NCBI RefSeq assembly: GCF_902806315.1
Contig: NZ_CADCWD010000051.1
Coordinates: forward strand, 1 to 64,000
Length of the DNA: 64,000 nucleotides
DNA from: an uncultured Sphingosinicella sp.
GTDB lineage: Bacteria > Pseudomonadota > Alphaproteobacteria > Sphingomonadales > Sphingomonadaceae
Direction of reading: 5' to 3'
The notes under the pieces were generated by a model, which saw only the letters and a list, made by a program, of their open reading frames with translations, ran no database searches and was not told the DNA's origin. A program made the translations under genes and the position numbers. Shown one piece after another: positions 53,055 through 61,312 of the stretch (the stretch's first letter is position 1; the number at the start of each line of letters is the position of its first letter).

Positions 53055-54895
53055 GCCGCGCTTCTTTCGGCTGGCGCCTCTTCGGCGAGCAATTCAGCGA
53101 GCCTGGCCGCGACGTTGAGCGCCTGGTTGCCGTTCAGCCGCGGATCGCAGTGGCTGAGGTAACGCTTGGGCAGATCCTCCTCGACGATGTTGACGCTGCC
53201 GCCCAGGCATTCCGTCACTTCGCAGCCCGTCATCTCGAGATGCACCCCGCCCGGATGGACGCCTTGCGCCCGCGCCACGTCGAAGAAGGTGCCGATCTCG
53301 GCCATAATGTCGCTCATCAGCCGCGTCTTGAAGCGGCCGGCGGTGCGGGTGTTGCCGTGCATCGGATCGGTCGTCCAGACGGCTTGCTTCCCCTCGCGGC
53401 GCGTGGCCTCCATCAACGGCGCGAGCTGCTTCGCCGCATTCGCCGCCCCGAAGCGTCCGATCAGGACCAGGCGGCCGGGCTGGTTGTCCGGGTCGAGCCG
53501 GTCCATCAGCCGGAGGAGCTCGTCCGCATCGAGGTTCGGCCCGCATTTCAGGCCGACAGGGTTTGCAACGCCGCGCGCGAACTCGACATGGGCGCCGTCG
53601 AGCGCGCGGGTACGGTCGCCGATCCAGATCATGTGCCCCGACGTCGCCCACCAGCTCTCGCTGACCTCGTCGAAGCGGGTGAGCGCCTGCTCGTAATTGA
53701 GCAGCAGCGCTTCGTGGCTGGTGAACATCGGCACCGGCCGCACCGGATCGCGCAGGCCGGTCGGGCCCTGCACCTCCGGAAGGTCGGCATAGGATGCCGC
53801 GGCATAGGCACGGAGCAGGTCGATCGTGACTCGCGCCTGGCGATGGGCATCGACCAGGCGGCGCGGATCGGGAGTGCGACTGGCAAGGTCCGGCAGCGCG
53901 CCGTTGACCGCATCGCCGCGATAGCTCGGCATCGTGACTCCGCCGATCGTCTCGCTGTGGGAGGATCGCGGCTTAGCGAACTGCCCGGCTATGCGCGCCA
54001 GGTGAATCACCTCCGTCCCGCTCGCGCCGCGCAGCATCGCACCCATGCGCAGCAGCAAAGTGTAGGTGGCGCGCACCTTGTCGGCGCTGAATTCCGCGAA
54101 CGTCTCCGCGCAGTCCCCGCCCTGCAGCAGGAAGGCGTCGCCGGCCGACACCTTGGCCAGATAGGCGCGCAGCAGCATGATGTCCGGCACGCGCACCAGC
54201 GGCGCGGTGCGGCTCAGGCGGCGCTCGACGTGCGCGAGCGCTTCGGGATCGGGATAGCTCGGCATTTGCTGCGCCTCGCGAAGGCGCCAGGTGGAAGGCG
54301 CCCAGCCGGATTTTGAGGGCTGTGTGCCATGCTCCGGCGCGGAAATGTGCGCGTATGGCACGGCGCAGTCCTGAGGCAGGACCCGGCCCACGATCCAGGC
54401 CAAAGTTGCGCCGCCGTCTTCGCTCACGATATCGCAGACGCGCAGCGGCGGCGTGAGCTCGGGCAGTGGACCGCCAATGACGGCGATGGCTTCCGAGCTG
54501 CCGGCGCGGTGCAAGGCATCGGCCACTCCACTCGCCCAGACGATCGGCGCTGAGGATCCGAAATGCGCGCGGACATGGGCCTCCAGCACAGCGCGATCGC
54601 CGGTGCCGAACAGCACAATCTCTGTTCGTGTCTGGGCTTGCAGCGAATGGCCCATCAACTCGCGCCAGATCGCGCGGATGGCCGGGGCTGGGAGGCCATC
54701 TGCCTGCTTCTCCAGCCGCGCGACGATCTCGGCCTGGCGCCGGGGCCGGTATTTCAGCGCGCCGCTCGCAGCCTTGTGGCCTGCAAGCCTGGCCGCCACG
54801 GCGGAACGGCGCTCGATCAGCGCGAGAAGCTGGTCGTCGATGGAGTCAATTTCGGCTCGAAGGTTCTCGAGCGGGGTCTCGTTAATGGTGGTCAT
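53051..54895 (-). CDS. Chorismate mutase (AroQ) fused to type II (plant-like) DAHP synthase
   Basis: N-term LENLRAEIDSIDDQLLALIERRSAVAARLAGHK; then ~110-aa segment; C-term WAPSTWRLREAQQMPSYPD..FLLQGGDCAETF..RIAGQFAKPRSS..TTDPMHGNT..GGVHLEMTGCEVTECLGG. Confidence 0.9.
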   Translation of the reverse strand: MTTINETPLENLRAEIDSIDDQLLALIERRSAVAARLAGHKAASGALKYRPRRQAEIVARLEKQADGLPAPAIRAIWRELMGHSLQAQTRTEIVLFGTGDRAVLEAHVRAHFGSSAPIVWASGVADALHRAGSSEAIAVIGGPLPELTPPLRVCDIVSEDGGATLAWIVGRVLPQDCAVPYAHISAPEHGTQPSKSGWAPSTWRLREAQQMPSYPDPEALAHVERRLSRTAPLVRVPDIMLLRAYLAKVSAGDAFLLQGGDCAETFAEFSADKVRATYTLLLRMGAMLRGASGTEVIHLARIAGQFAKPRSSHSETIGGVTMPSYRGDAVNGALPDLASRTPDPRRLVDAHRQARVTIDLLRAYAAASYADLPEVQGPTGLRDPVRPVPMFTSHEALLLNYEQALTRFDEVSESWWATSGHMIWIGDRTRALDGAHVEFARGVANPVGLKCGPNLDADELLRLMDRLDPDNQPGRLVLIGRFGAANAAKQLAPLMEATRREGKQAVWTTDPMHGNTRTAGRFKTRLMSDIMAEIGTFFDVARAQGVHPGGVHLEMTGCEVTECLGGSVNIVEEDLPKRYLSHCDPRLNGNQALNVAARLAELLAEEAPAERSAA

Positions 54896-54989
54896 GTCAT
54901 CTCTCGTGCACGCCACCGATTCTGGCATCGGCCGAGCGCTGCAATCGCGCTCGCTTGTGGCGTTTCAGCTCTGGAACGGGGTGCGAAGT

Positions 54990-55013
54990 CCGATACGCCC
55001 TCAGGCGTACCGG
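54990..55013 (-). promoter_or_regulatory. Inverted repeat centred on the aromatic leader stop codon
   Basis: Minus strand CCGGTACGCC-TGAG-GGCGTATCGG: 10-bp stem (one G.U), stop TGA in the loop. Confidence 0.65.
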
Positions 55014-55093
55014 CCGCTAAACCAGCTGATAAACGAGCGATAAAAGAATGCGGAGACCGGCAGCGGCTGGGTTTGACCCTGTTCCTTGCTCAT
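55001..55093 (-). CDS. Putative aromatic (Phe/Tyr/Trp) leader peptide, 30 aa
   Basis: MSKEQGQTQPLPVSAFFYRSFISWFSGRYA*; GGAG upstream of ATG; 7 of the last 15 residues aromatic. Confidence 0.65.
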   Translation of the reverse strand: MSKEQGQTQPLPVSAFFYRSFISWFSGRYA

Positions 55094-55242
55094 ATCCTGG
55101 CTCCAGCACCTTGGCATCGTGTGCACCTCTAAAGCTGACTTGCCGACGGGAGCCTGTCAAGGCGCTGCGTTAACCTAAAACGAAAGGGGCGGCGGCAGCC
55201 CCGTTCATTGACAGGTCATGCGCGCACAGGCATTTGGGCGCG

Positions 55243-55350
55243 GTGAGTGATAGTAAAGCCTTGCAGCCCTTGAGCATTCGCGCCGCTTCCGGCGCCGCTG
55301 CTGCTGCCGCTTATTATTGCTACCGACTCGCCCGGGCGGGATCGGACTGA
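55243..55350 (+). CDS. Putative Tyr leader peptide upstream of phenylalanine hydroxylase (GTG start, 35 aa; start uncertain)
   Basis: MSDSKALQPLSIRAASGAAAAAAYYCYRLARAGSD*; TAT TAT TGC TAC at 55312-55323; terminator follows. Confidence 0.7.
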   Translation: MSDSKALQPLSIRAASGAAAAAAYYCYRLARAGSD

Positions 55351-55381
55351 CGCGCATTTAAAAGAAAGCACGTTACATCCG

Positions 55382-55411
55382 CCCCGTCCGAGTTCCTCGG
55401 GCGGGGTTTTT
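55382..55411 (+). terminator. Attenuator terminator immediately upstream of phhA
   Basis: CCCCGTCCGAG-TTC-CTCGGGCGGGG-TTTTT: 11-bp stem (one T.G), 3-nt loop, T5; 16 bp before the phhA ATG. Confidence 0.88.
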
Positions 55412-55426
55412 CATTGGAGAACCCCA

Positions 55427-56263
55427 ATGCAAGCCGACCAACTGATCGCAGACCCCATCGCCGAAACTCCGGCCCGATCCGCTCCGCCTCCCGGCGCTGC
55501 GGCGGACTGGACCATCCCGCAGCATTGGGAGCGCTTCACGGCCGAGGAGCACCGCGTCTGGGACATCCTGTTCGCGCGCCAGCAGGAGCTGCTCGGCACC
55601 CGCGCCGTGCGCGCCTTCCACGAAGGTCTGGATGTGCTGCGCCTCTCTAAGCCCGGCATTCCCGATCTCGACGAACTGAACGAGCGCCTCTTCGCTCGCA
55701 CCGGCTGGACGGTGGTCTCGGTCCCGGGTCTCGTCCCGGACGACATCTTCTTCGACCATCTCAGCAACCGCCGCTTCCCCGCGGGCAACTTCATCCGCTC
55801 CGCCGAGCAGCTCGATTATCTGGAAGAGCCGGACGTCTTCCACGACGTGTTCGGCCACGTCCCCTTGCTCGCGCAGCCCGCGGTCGCCGATTTCATGCAG
55901 GCGATCGGCGGCCACGGCCTCCACGCGCTCGAAGTCGGCGCTCTCCACCGGCTCGCCCGGCTCTACTGGTACACGGTCGAGTTCGGCCTCGCCCGCGAGG
56001 ACGGCGCGCTCAAGATCTACGGCGCCGGCATCCTCTCCAGCTTCGGCGAGACCCGCTATTCGCTCGAAAGCGATGTGCCGCACCGCCCCGCCTTCGACAT
56101 GCGCCGCGTGCTGCGCACCGCCTACTGTTCGAGCGAGTTCCAGAAGAGCTACTTCGTCATCGACAGCTTCGAGGACCTCCTCGACCGCACGGTAGGCGAC
56201 GACCTCGCCCCCCTCTACGAAGCGCTGGACGGCGTTCCGGACCTCGATCCGGCCTTTCCCTGA
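55427..56263 (+). CDS. phhA: Phenylalanine 4-monooxygenase
   Basis: TGWTVVSVPGLVPDDIFFDHLSNRRFPAGNFIRSAEQLDYLEEPDVFHDVFGHVPLL..ARLYWYTVEFGLARED..YGAGILSSFGETRYSLES. Confidence 0.95.
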   Translation: MQADQLIADPIAETPARSAPPPGAAADWTIPQHWERFTAEEHRVWDILFARQQELLGTRAVRAFHEGLDVLRLSKPGIPDLDELNERLFARTGWTVVSVPGLVPDDIFFDHLSNRRFPAGNFIRSAEQLDYLEEPDVFHDVFGHVPLLAQPAVADFMQAIGGHGLHALEVGALHRLARLYWYTVEFGLAREDGALKIYGAGILSSFGETRYSLESDVPHRPAFDMRRVLRTAYCSSEFQKSYFVIDSFEDLLDRTVGDDLAPLYEALDGVPDLDPAFP

Positions 56264-56268
56264 TCCCT

Positions 56269-56353
56269 CGTGATTGCGAGGAGCGAAGCGACGCGGCAAT
56301 CCAGTCCGGGTTCGGAGGCCGCACTGGATTGCTTCGCTCTGCTCGCAATGACG
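56269..56353. repeat. REP/BIME-like inverted repeat between convergent phhA and cysK
   Basis: cgtgattgcgaggagcgaagcgacgcggcaatccagt...gcactggattgcttcgctctgctcgcaatgacgg. Confidence 0.75.
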
Positions 56354-56359
56354 GAATAC

Positions 56360-57277
56360 TTATTCCGGCAGGAAGTCCGGCACTGACAGATAACGCTCGC
56401 CGGTATCGTAGTTGAAGCCGAGCACCCGCTGCCCATCGCCGATCTCGCCCAGCTTCTGCTTGATCGCCGCCAGCGTCGCGCCCGAGCTGATCCCCACAAG
56501 CATGCCTTCTTCGCGCGCGGAGCGGCGCGCCATCTCCTTGGCGTCGTTCGGGTCGACCTGGATGACGCCGTCGATCAGGTCCGTCCGCATGATCCCCGGC
56601 ACGAATCCCGCGCCGATCCCCTGGATCGGGTGCGGTCCCGGCTGGCCGCCTGACAGCACCGGCGACAAGGTCGGCTCGACCGCGAACACTTTCAGGTTCG
56701 GCCATTCCTTCTTCAGCGCCGTCGCGCAGGCGGTGATGTGCCCGCCCGTGCCAACGCCGGTGATGATCACGTCGATGGGATTGTCGCGGAAGTCGTTCAG
56801 GATCTCCGGCACCATCTTGCGCAGATGCACCTCGACATTGGCCGGATTCTCGAACTGCTGCGGCATCCAGCTTCCCGGCGTCTCGGCGATCAGCTCCTGC
56901 GCCCGCGCGATCGCGCCCTTCATGCCCTTTTCCTTCGGCGTCAGGTCGAAAGTCGCCCCGTAAGCGAGCATCAGCCGCCGCCGCTCGAGGCTCATGCTCT
57001 CGGGCATGACCAGGACCAGCCTGTAGCCCTTCACCGCCGCCACCATCGCCAGCCCGATGCCGGTATTGCCCGAAGTCGGCTCGATGATCGTCCCGCCCGG
57101 CTTCAGCGCGCCCGAACGCTCCGCATCCTCGACCATCGCGAGCGCGATGCGATCCTTGATCGAGGCGCCGGGATTGGACCGTTCGGACTTGATCCACACT
57201 TCGGCATTTCCGAACAGGCGGTTCACCCGGATGTGCGGGGTGTTGCCGATCGTCTCCAATATGTTGGCGGCTCTCAT
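56360..57277 (-). CDS. cysK: Cysteine synthase A
   Basis: [55 protein letters not shown]. Confidence 0.93.
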   Translation of the reverse strand: MRAANILETIGNTPHIRVNRLFGNAEVWIKSERSNPGASIKDRIALAMVEDAERSGALKPGGTIIEPTSGNTGIGLAMVAAVKGYRLVLVMPESMSLERRRLMLAYGATFDLTPKEKGMKGAIARAQELIAETPGSWMPQQFENPANVEVHLRKMVPEILNDFRDNPIDVIITGVGTGGHITACATALKKEWPNLKVFAVEPTLSPVLSGGQPGPHPIQGIGAGFVPGIMRTDLIDGVIQVDPNDAKEMARRSAREEGMLVGISSGATLAAIKQKLGEIGDGQRVLGFNYDTGERYLSVPDFLPE

Positions 57278-58617
57278 GACAATCCTTTCTCGGCTTTGGG
57301 GTTGAGGCCTGCGGCCATGGCAGGGGGTTCGGTCTCGGGCATGTCCTTGCCCGAAGCTTCGGCGAGGATGGCGGCGTCGGGCGCGACGAAGCGGTCGGCC
57401 TTACGCAAGCTCGGGAACAACCAGGCGCAGAGGCCGGTCACTCCGATCGCGAGCGCGCCGCCGCCGACCACCGCGACCACCGGACCGAAGATCGATCCGG
57501 CGATGCCGGCACGGAACTCGCCAAGCTCGTTCGACGCGGAAATGAAGAGGCCCGATACCGCCGACACCCGGCCGCGCATCGCATCGGGCGTGTGGAGCTG
57601 GATCAGCGAGGAGCGCACATAGACGCTGATCATGTCGGACGCGCCGAGCACGAACAAAGCCGCGAGCGACAGCCACATCACCCGGCTTTCCCCGAATACG
57701 ACGGTCGCGAGGCCGAAGATGCCGACGCACACGAACATCTTGATGCCGACATGGCGCTTCAGCGGCCGCCTTGCGAGCACAAGCGCCGTCAGTGCGGCTC
57801 CCACGGCGGGCGCCGCCCGCAGTGCTCCGAGGCCCTCTGAACCGACATGCAGCACATCGCGGGCATAGACCGGCAGCATCGCCGTCGCGCCGCCGAGCAG
57901 CACCGCGAACAGGTCCAGGGTGATCGCGCCGAGCACGATCTTGTTGTCGCGCACATAGGCAAGGCCTTCGATCACGGCGCGCAGTGGGTGCGAGGCACCG
58001 GCATTACCCTTGGGAATGGGCCGGATCATCAGCATCGCGCCGACCGACAGCGCGAAGAGCAAGGCTGAAAGCTGGTACGGCAGCCCGGTACTCAGCGCAT
58101 ATGCCGCGCCGCCGAGCAGCGGCCCCGCGACGGCACCCGCCTGCCATGCGATCGAGTTCAGCGCGATCGCGCTCGGCAGCAGTGCCGGCGGAACGAGGTT
58201 GGGCGCGAAAGCTGAGAGGGCAGGGCCGGCAAAGGCGCGCCCGATACCGAGCGCGATCGCCACGGCGAACAGCGGCCCCAGCGACATGGCCTCGAACCAG
58301 ACCAAGGCCGCCAGCACGGCCGAGCAGACGAGCTCCAGCGTCAGGCTCCCCCGCACGATCCAGCGCCGGTCCACCCGGTCCGCGACATAGCCGGCAACGA
58401 GCGTCAGCAGGAACAGCGGCAGGAACTGCGCCAGCCCGATCATGCCGAGCCAGAAGCTCGCCTCCGCGATGCTCATCGTCTGGCGGGCAATGTCGTAGAC
58501 GTGGATGCCGATCACCACGACCAGCATGGTGTTGGCGACCGTGCTCGCCAGCCGCGCCGCCCAAAAGGCGCGATAGTCCCGATACTGAAACGGGGAGGCG
58601 GCGGGGGCGGACGGCAT
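57274..58617 (-). CDS. MFS transporter
   Basis: 12-TM pattern; [35 protein letters not shown]..; [13 protein letters not shown]. Confidence 0.85.
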   Translation of the reverse strand: MPSAPAASPFQYRDYRAFWAARLASTVANTMLVVVIGIHVYDIARQTMSIAEASFWLGMIGLAQFLPLFLLTLVAGYVADRVDRRWIVRGSLTLELVCSAVLAALVWFEAMSLGPLFAVAIALGIGRAFAGPALSAFAPNLVPPALLPSAIALNSIAWQAGAVAGPLLGGAAYALSTGLPYQLSALLFALSVGAMLMIRPIPKGNAGASHPLRAVIEGLAYVRDNKIVLGAITLDLFAVLLGGATAMLPVYARDVLHVGSEGLGALRAAPAVGAALTALVLARRPLKRHVGIKMFVCVGIFGLATVVFGESRVMWLSLAALFVLGASDMISVYVRSSLIQLHTPDAMRGRVSAVSGLFISASNELGEFRAGIAGSIFGPVVAVVGGGALAIGVTGLCAWLFPSLRKADRFVAPDAAILAEASGKDMPETEPPAMAAGLNPKAEKGLS

Positions 58618-58820
58618 CGGGCCCGCACGTAGGCGGGCGCGCCGAACCGTTCAACACCGCCCCGTCCGAAGGGAGGATTTGCCCCTGAACGCGCGCCGAA
58701 GCGGCAGTTCATGCTCGGGTCAGCCCCGCTCCCGCATAAGCCATCCGCACAAACATCTGGCCGCCGCCGCGCTTCCGTGCGAAAATGGCGGGGCCGCAAT
58801 TTTTGCCGCGAGTATGTGCC

Positions 58821-59633
58821 GTGTACCAGTCACAACAGCAGGACCGGATCAAGTCGCTGGCCGCCGTGGCCGCGTTCCACGCCTTGCTCGGCTACGCCTT
58901 CATCACCGGCCTCGGCATGGACATGGCCCGTGCCGTCGACGAGCAGCTCAAGATCTTCGACGTTCCCGATGCGCCGATCCCGCCGCCGATCGAGGAGCCG
59001 GAGCCGCTCAAGGAGAAGACCAAGGAAAAGGCGCCGCGTCTCAAGCCCGCGCCCAAGGACCCGGAAGGCGCCGCCGCCCCGCCCAACATCAAATCCAAGC
59101 CGACCGAGGTCGTGGCGCCCAAGCGGGAAGTGGTGCTCGAAGTGCCGACGCCGGTCGTCGCCGCGCCGATCGCCGGCCCCGGTGCCGCCGCGACATCGGG
59201 CAACGCGCCGTTCGTCGGGCCGGGCACTGGAGCGGGCGGGGTCGGCAATGGCACCGGAAGCGGCCGCTACGGCAATGGCGGCGGCGGAGGCGGCGGCGCC
59301 GGCCTTGCGCAGCGGGTGCGGCTGATCAGGGGCGGCGTCAGCGATGCCGATTACCCGCGCTCGGCGCTGCGGGACAATTTTCAGGGCTCCGTCCACATGC
59401 GCTTCCTGGTCACTCCGGAAGGGCGGATCGGCCGCTGCGAAGTGACCCGGTCCAGCGGCCATGCCGGCATGGACCGCGAGACCTGCCGCCTCATGCAGCA
59501 ACGCCTCCGCTACCGGCCCGCCCGCGACATATATGGCCGCGCCGTGCCCGCCTGGACCGAAGGCGAGCAGGAATGGTATATGAGGCGGGGAGCCGACCGC
59601 TGGATAGAGGCCGACATCCCCGACGACGAATGA
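58821..59633 (+). CDS. TonB family / energy transducer protein
   Basis: N-term TM, proline-rich IPPPIEEPEPLKEK, C-term DADYPRSALRDNFQGSVHMRFLVTPEGRIGRCEVTRSSGH. Confidence 0.85.
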   Translation: MYQSQQQDRIKSLAAVAAFHALLGYAFITGLGMDMARAVDEQLKIFDVPDAPIPPPIEEPEPLKEKTKEKAPRLKPAPKDPEGAAAPPNIKSKPTEVVAPKREVVLEVPTPVVAAPIAGPGAAATSGNAPFVGPGTGAGGVGNGTGSGRYGNGGGGGGGAGLAQRVRLIRGGVSDADYPRSALRDNFQGSVHMRFLVTPEGRIGRCEVTRSSGHAGMDRETCRLMQQRLRYRPARDIYGRAVPAWTEGEQEWYMRRGADRWIEADIPDDE

Positions 59634-59639
59634 GCGGCG

Positions 59640-60518
59640 CTAGACGGTAGTCTCCGCCGTTCGCCCGCCGAAGAATGCGCCGCGCGAGTTCCCCTGTTCC
59701 AGAAACTCGAGCAGGTCGGCGGTCAGCCTGTCCTTGTGGGTCGCGAAGAGACCGTGCGGGGCGCCCTCATATTCGATGAGCCGGGAGCCCGCGATCCCCT
59801 TGGCGGCCGCGCGCGCGGTTGCGTCGATCGGCACGGTGGCGTCGCTGGTGCCGTGGATGATCAAGGTCGGCACGGTGAACGCGGCGAGGTCCGGACGGAA
59901 ATCGGTCGTCCCGAATGCTTCCGCCGCCGCGAGCGTGGGGCGAAGTCCCGCCTGCATCGCCAGCCGCCAGGCCCAGTCGACCACCGCCTGGCTGACCGGA
60001 TGGGAGATGACACCCACTCCGAAGAAGTCCTTGAAGAAGCTGCGGAAGAAATCCGGCCGGTCCTTGTTGATGCCGGCGGCGATCTGCTCGAACACCGACT
60101 GGTCGACTCCCTCGGGATTGTCCGGGGTCTTCAACATATAGGGCACCACGGAGCCGATCAGCGCGGCCTGCGAGACGCCCTTGCCGCCGTGCCGCGACAT
60201 GTAGCGCGCCACCTCTCCGCCGCCCATTGAGAAGCCGATAATGGCCGCATCGCTTTCGATCTCGGCCGCTTCGATGACATCGGCCAGGTCGTCCGCGAAC
60301 GTATCGTAATCATAGCCCTCCCAGGGTTGGTCGGACCGTCCGAAGCCCCGCCGGTCGTAGGCAAGCACCCGATAGCCGGCTTGCGCGAGCGCCATCGCCT
60401 GATCGTCCCAGCTGTCCGCCGACAACGGCCAGCCATGGATCAGGATGACCGGACGACCATCGTTTCCCCAATCCTTGACGTAGATCTCGGTGCCGTCGCG
60501 CGTTTCGATGATAGGCAT
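59640..60518 (-). CDS. Alpha/beta hydrolase (non-heme chloroperoxidase-like)
   Basis: VILIHGWPLSADSWDDQAMALAQAGYRVLAYDRRGFGRSDQP..IIGFSMGGGEVARYMSRHGG. Confidence 0.9.
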   Translation of the reverse strand: MPIIETRDGTEIYVKDWGNDGRPVILIHGWPLSADSWDDQAMALAQAGYRVLAYDRRGFGRSDQPWEGYDYDTFADDLADVIEAAEIESDAAIIGFSMGGGEVARYMSRHGGKGVSQAALIGSVVPYMLKTPDNPEGVDQSVFEQIAAGINKDRPDFFRSFFKDFFGVGVISHPVSQAVVDWAWRLAMQAGLRPTLAAAEAFGTTDFRPDLAAFTVPTLIIHGTSDATVPIDATARAAAKGIAGSRLIEYEGAPHGLFATHKDRLTADLLEFLEQGNSRGAFFGGRTAETTV

Positions 60519-60872
60519 GCTGGTCCTCCGCTCGCTTGATCACCCTTAAAGAAGCGGGAAGCGGAGGGGTTCCCGGACGTGCACGAGCGAGACGAAGCTA
60601 TGTCGCGCGATTGCAATTCCCGCATCGCACTTGGCCGCCTTTGCATTTGTGATCTCTAGGGCCGCGCGCATCTGCCGCCGCTTGCAACTCCGCAGCGGAA
60701 AGCCTTTGCCATGCTCGACATCAGCCACATCCTCGTAATCAGCCAACCCACCTTCCTCCGCCGCCGGCTGCGCGCGATTGTTGAAGGCAGCTTCTGGAGC
60801 CGCGCTCGGGACTCGGACGGCAGTTACTGAACGCGCGCTCTTTGGTGCCAAGCGGGTCCCGATCTCCTGCGG

Positions 60873-61211
60873 TTACTTGCGGTTTTTCCGCGCGGCATAG
60901 CGGGCGTCGCGCGCAGCCTTGCGCTCTGCCTCGGTCGGAGGCGCCGGAACAGCGGCAGCCTTGGCTGCCTCCTCGGCCGCCTTGGCTGCCGCAGCGGCCG
61001 CCTGCTCCTCCTTCAGGGCCTGCTCCGCGGCCTTCTTGGCGGCCCGCTTCTCGGCATCCGCCGCCTCGCGCTTCAGGCGCGCCGCCTGGCGCTCGGCAAG
61101 GACCTTTTCGTCCATCGGCGGCTTCGAGCGCAGCTTGTCCAAGGCCTTCTTCTTCGCCTCGGCGGCGCTGCCGATCCGGTCCTGGAAGGATGGATCCTTG
61201 TACGTCTTCAT
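60873..61211 (-). CDS. DUF6481-like Ala/Lys/Glu-rich small protein
   Basis: MKTYKDPSFQDRIGSAAEAKKKALDKLRSKPPMDEKVLAERQAARLKREAAD..; coiled-coil composition. Confidence 0.75.
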   Translation of the reverse strand: MKTYKDPSFQDRIGSAAEAKKKALDKLRSKPPMDEKVLAERQAARLKREAADAEKRAAKKAAEQALKEEQAAAAAAKAAEEAAKAAAVPAPPTEAERKAARDARYAARKNRK

Positions 61212-61312
61212 CGGTGGTGAAACTCCTGATCGAATGAGATTAAGTTGCTGCCTGCCGCCCTAGACGGAGCCGCCGGATACTCGCAATGGGTTGAAAGTCG
61301 GTGCCGAGCCGC

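Noticed and set aside
54990-55013. Stop-codon hairpin of the aromatic leader called as a Rho-independent terminator
   Set aside because: No U tract follows (sequence continues ACTTCGCACC), so recorded only as a regulatory inverted repeat.
55218-55250. Short ATG ORF (MRAQAFGRGE*) overlapping the start of the Tyr leader
   Set aside because: Out of frame with the YYCY ORF and no aromatic run; might still couple into the GTG but there is no evidence.
60546-60851. 101-aa minus-strand ORF between the hydrolase and DUF6481 genes
   Set aside because: No recognisable motifs; likely a chance ORF, though it overlaps no better CDS.
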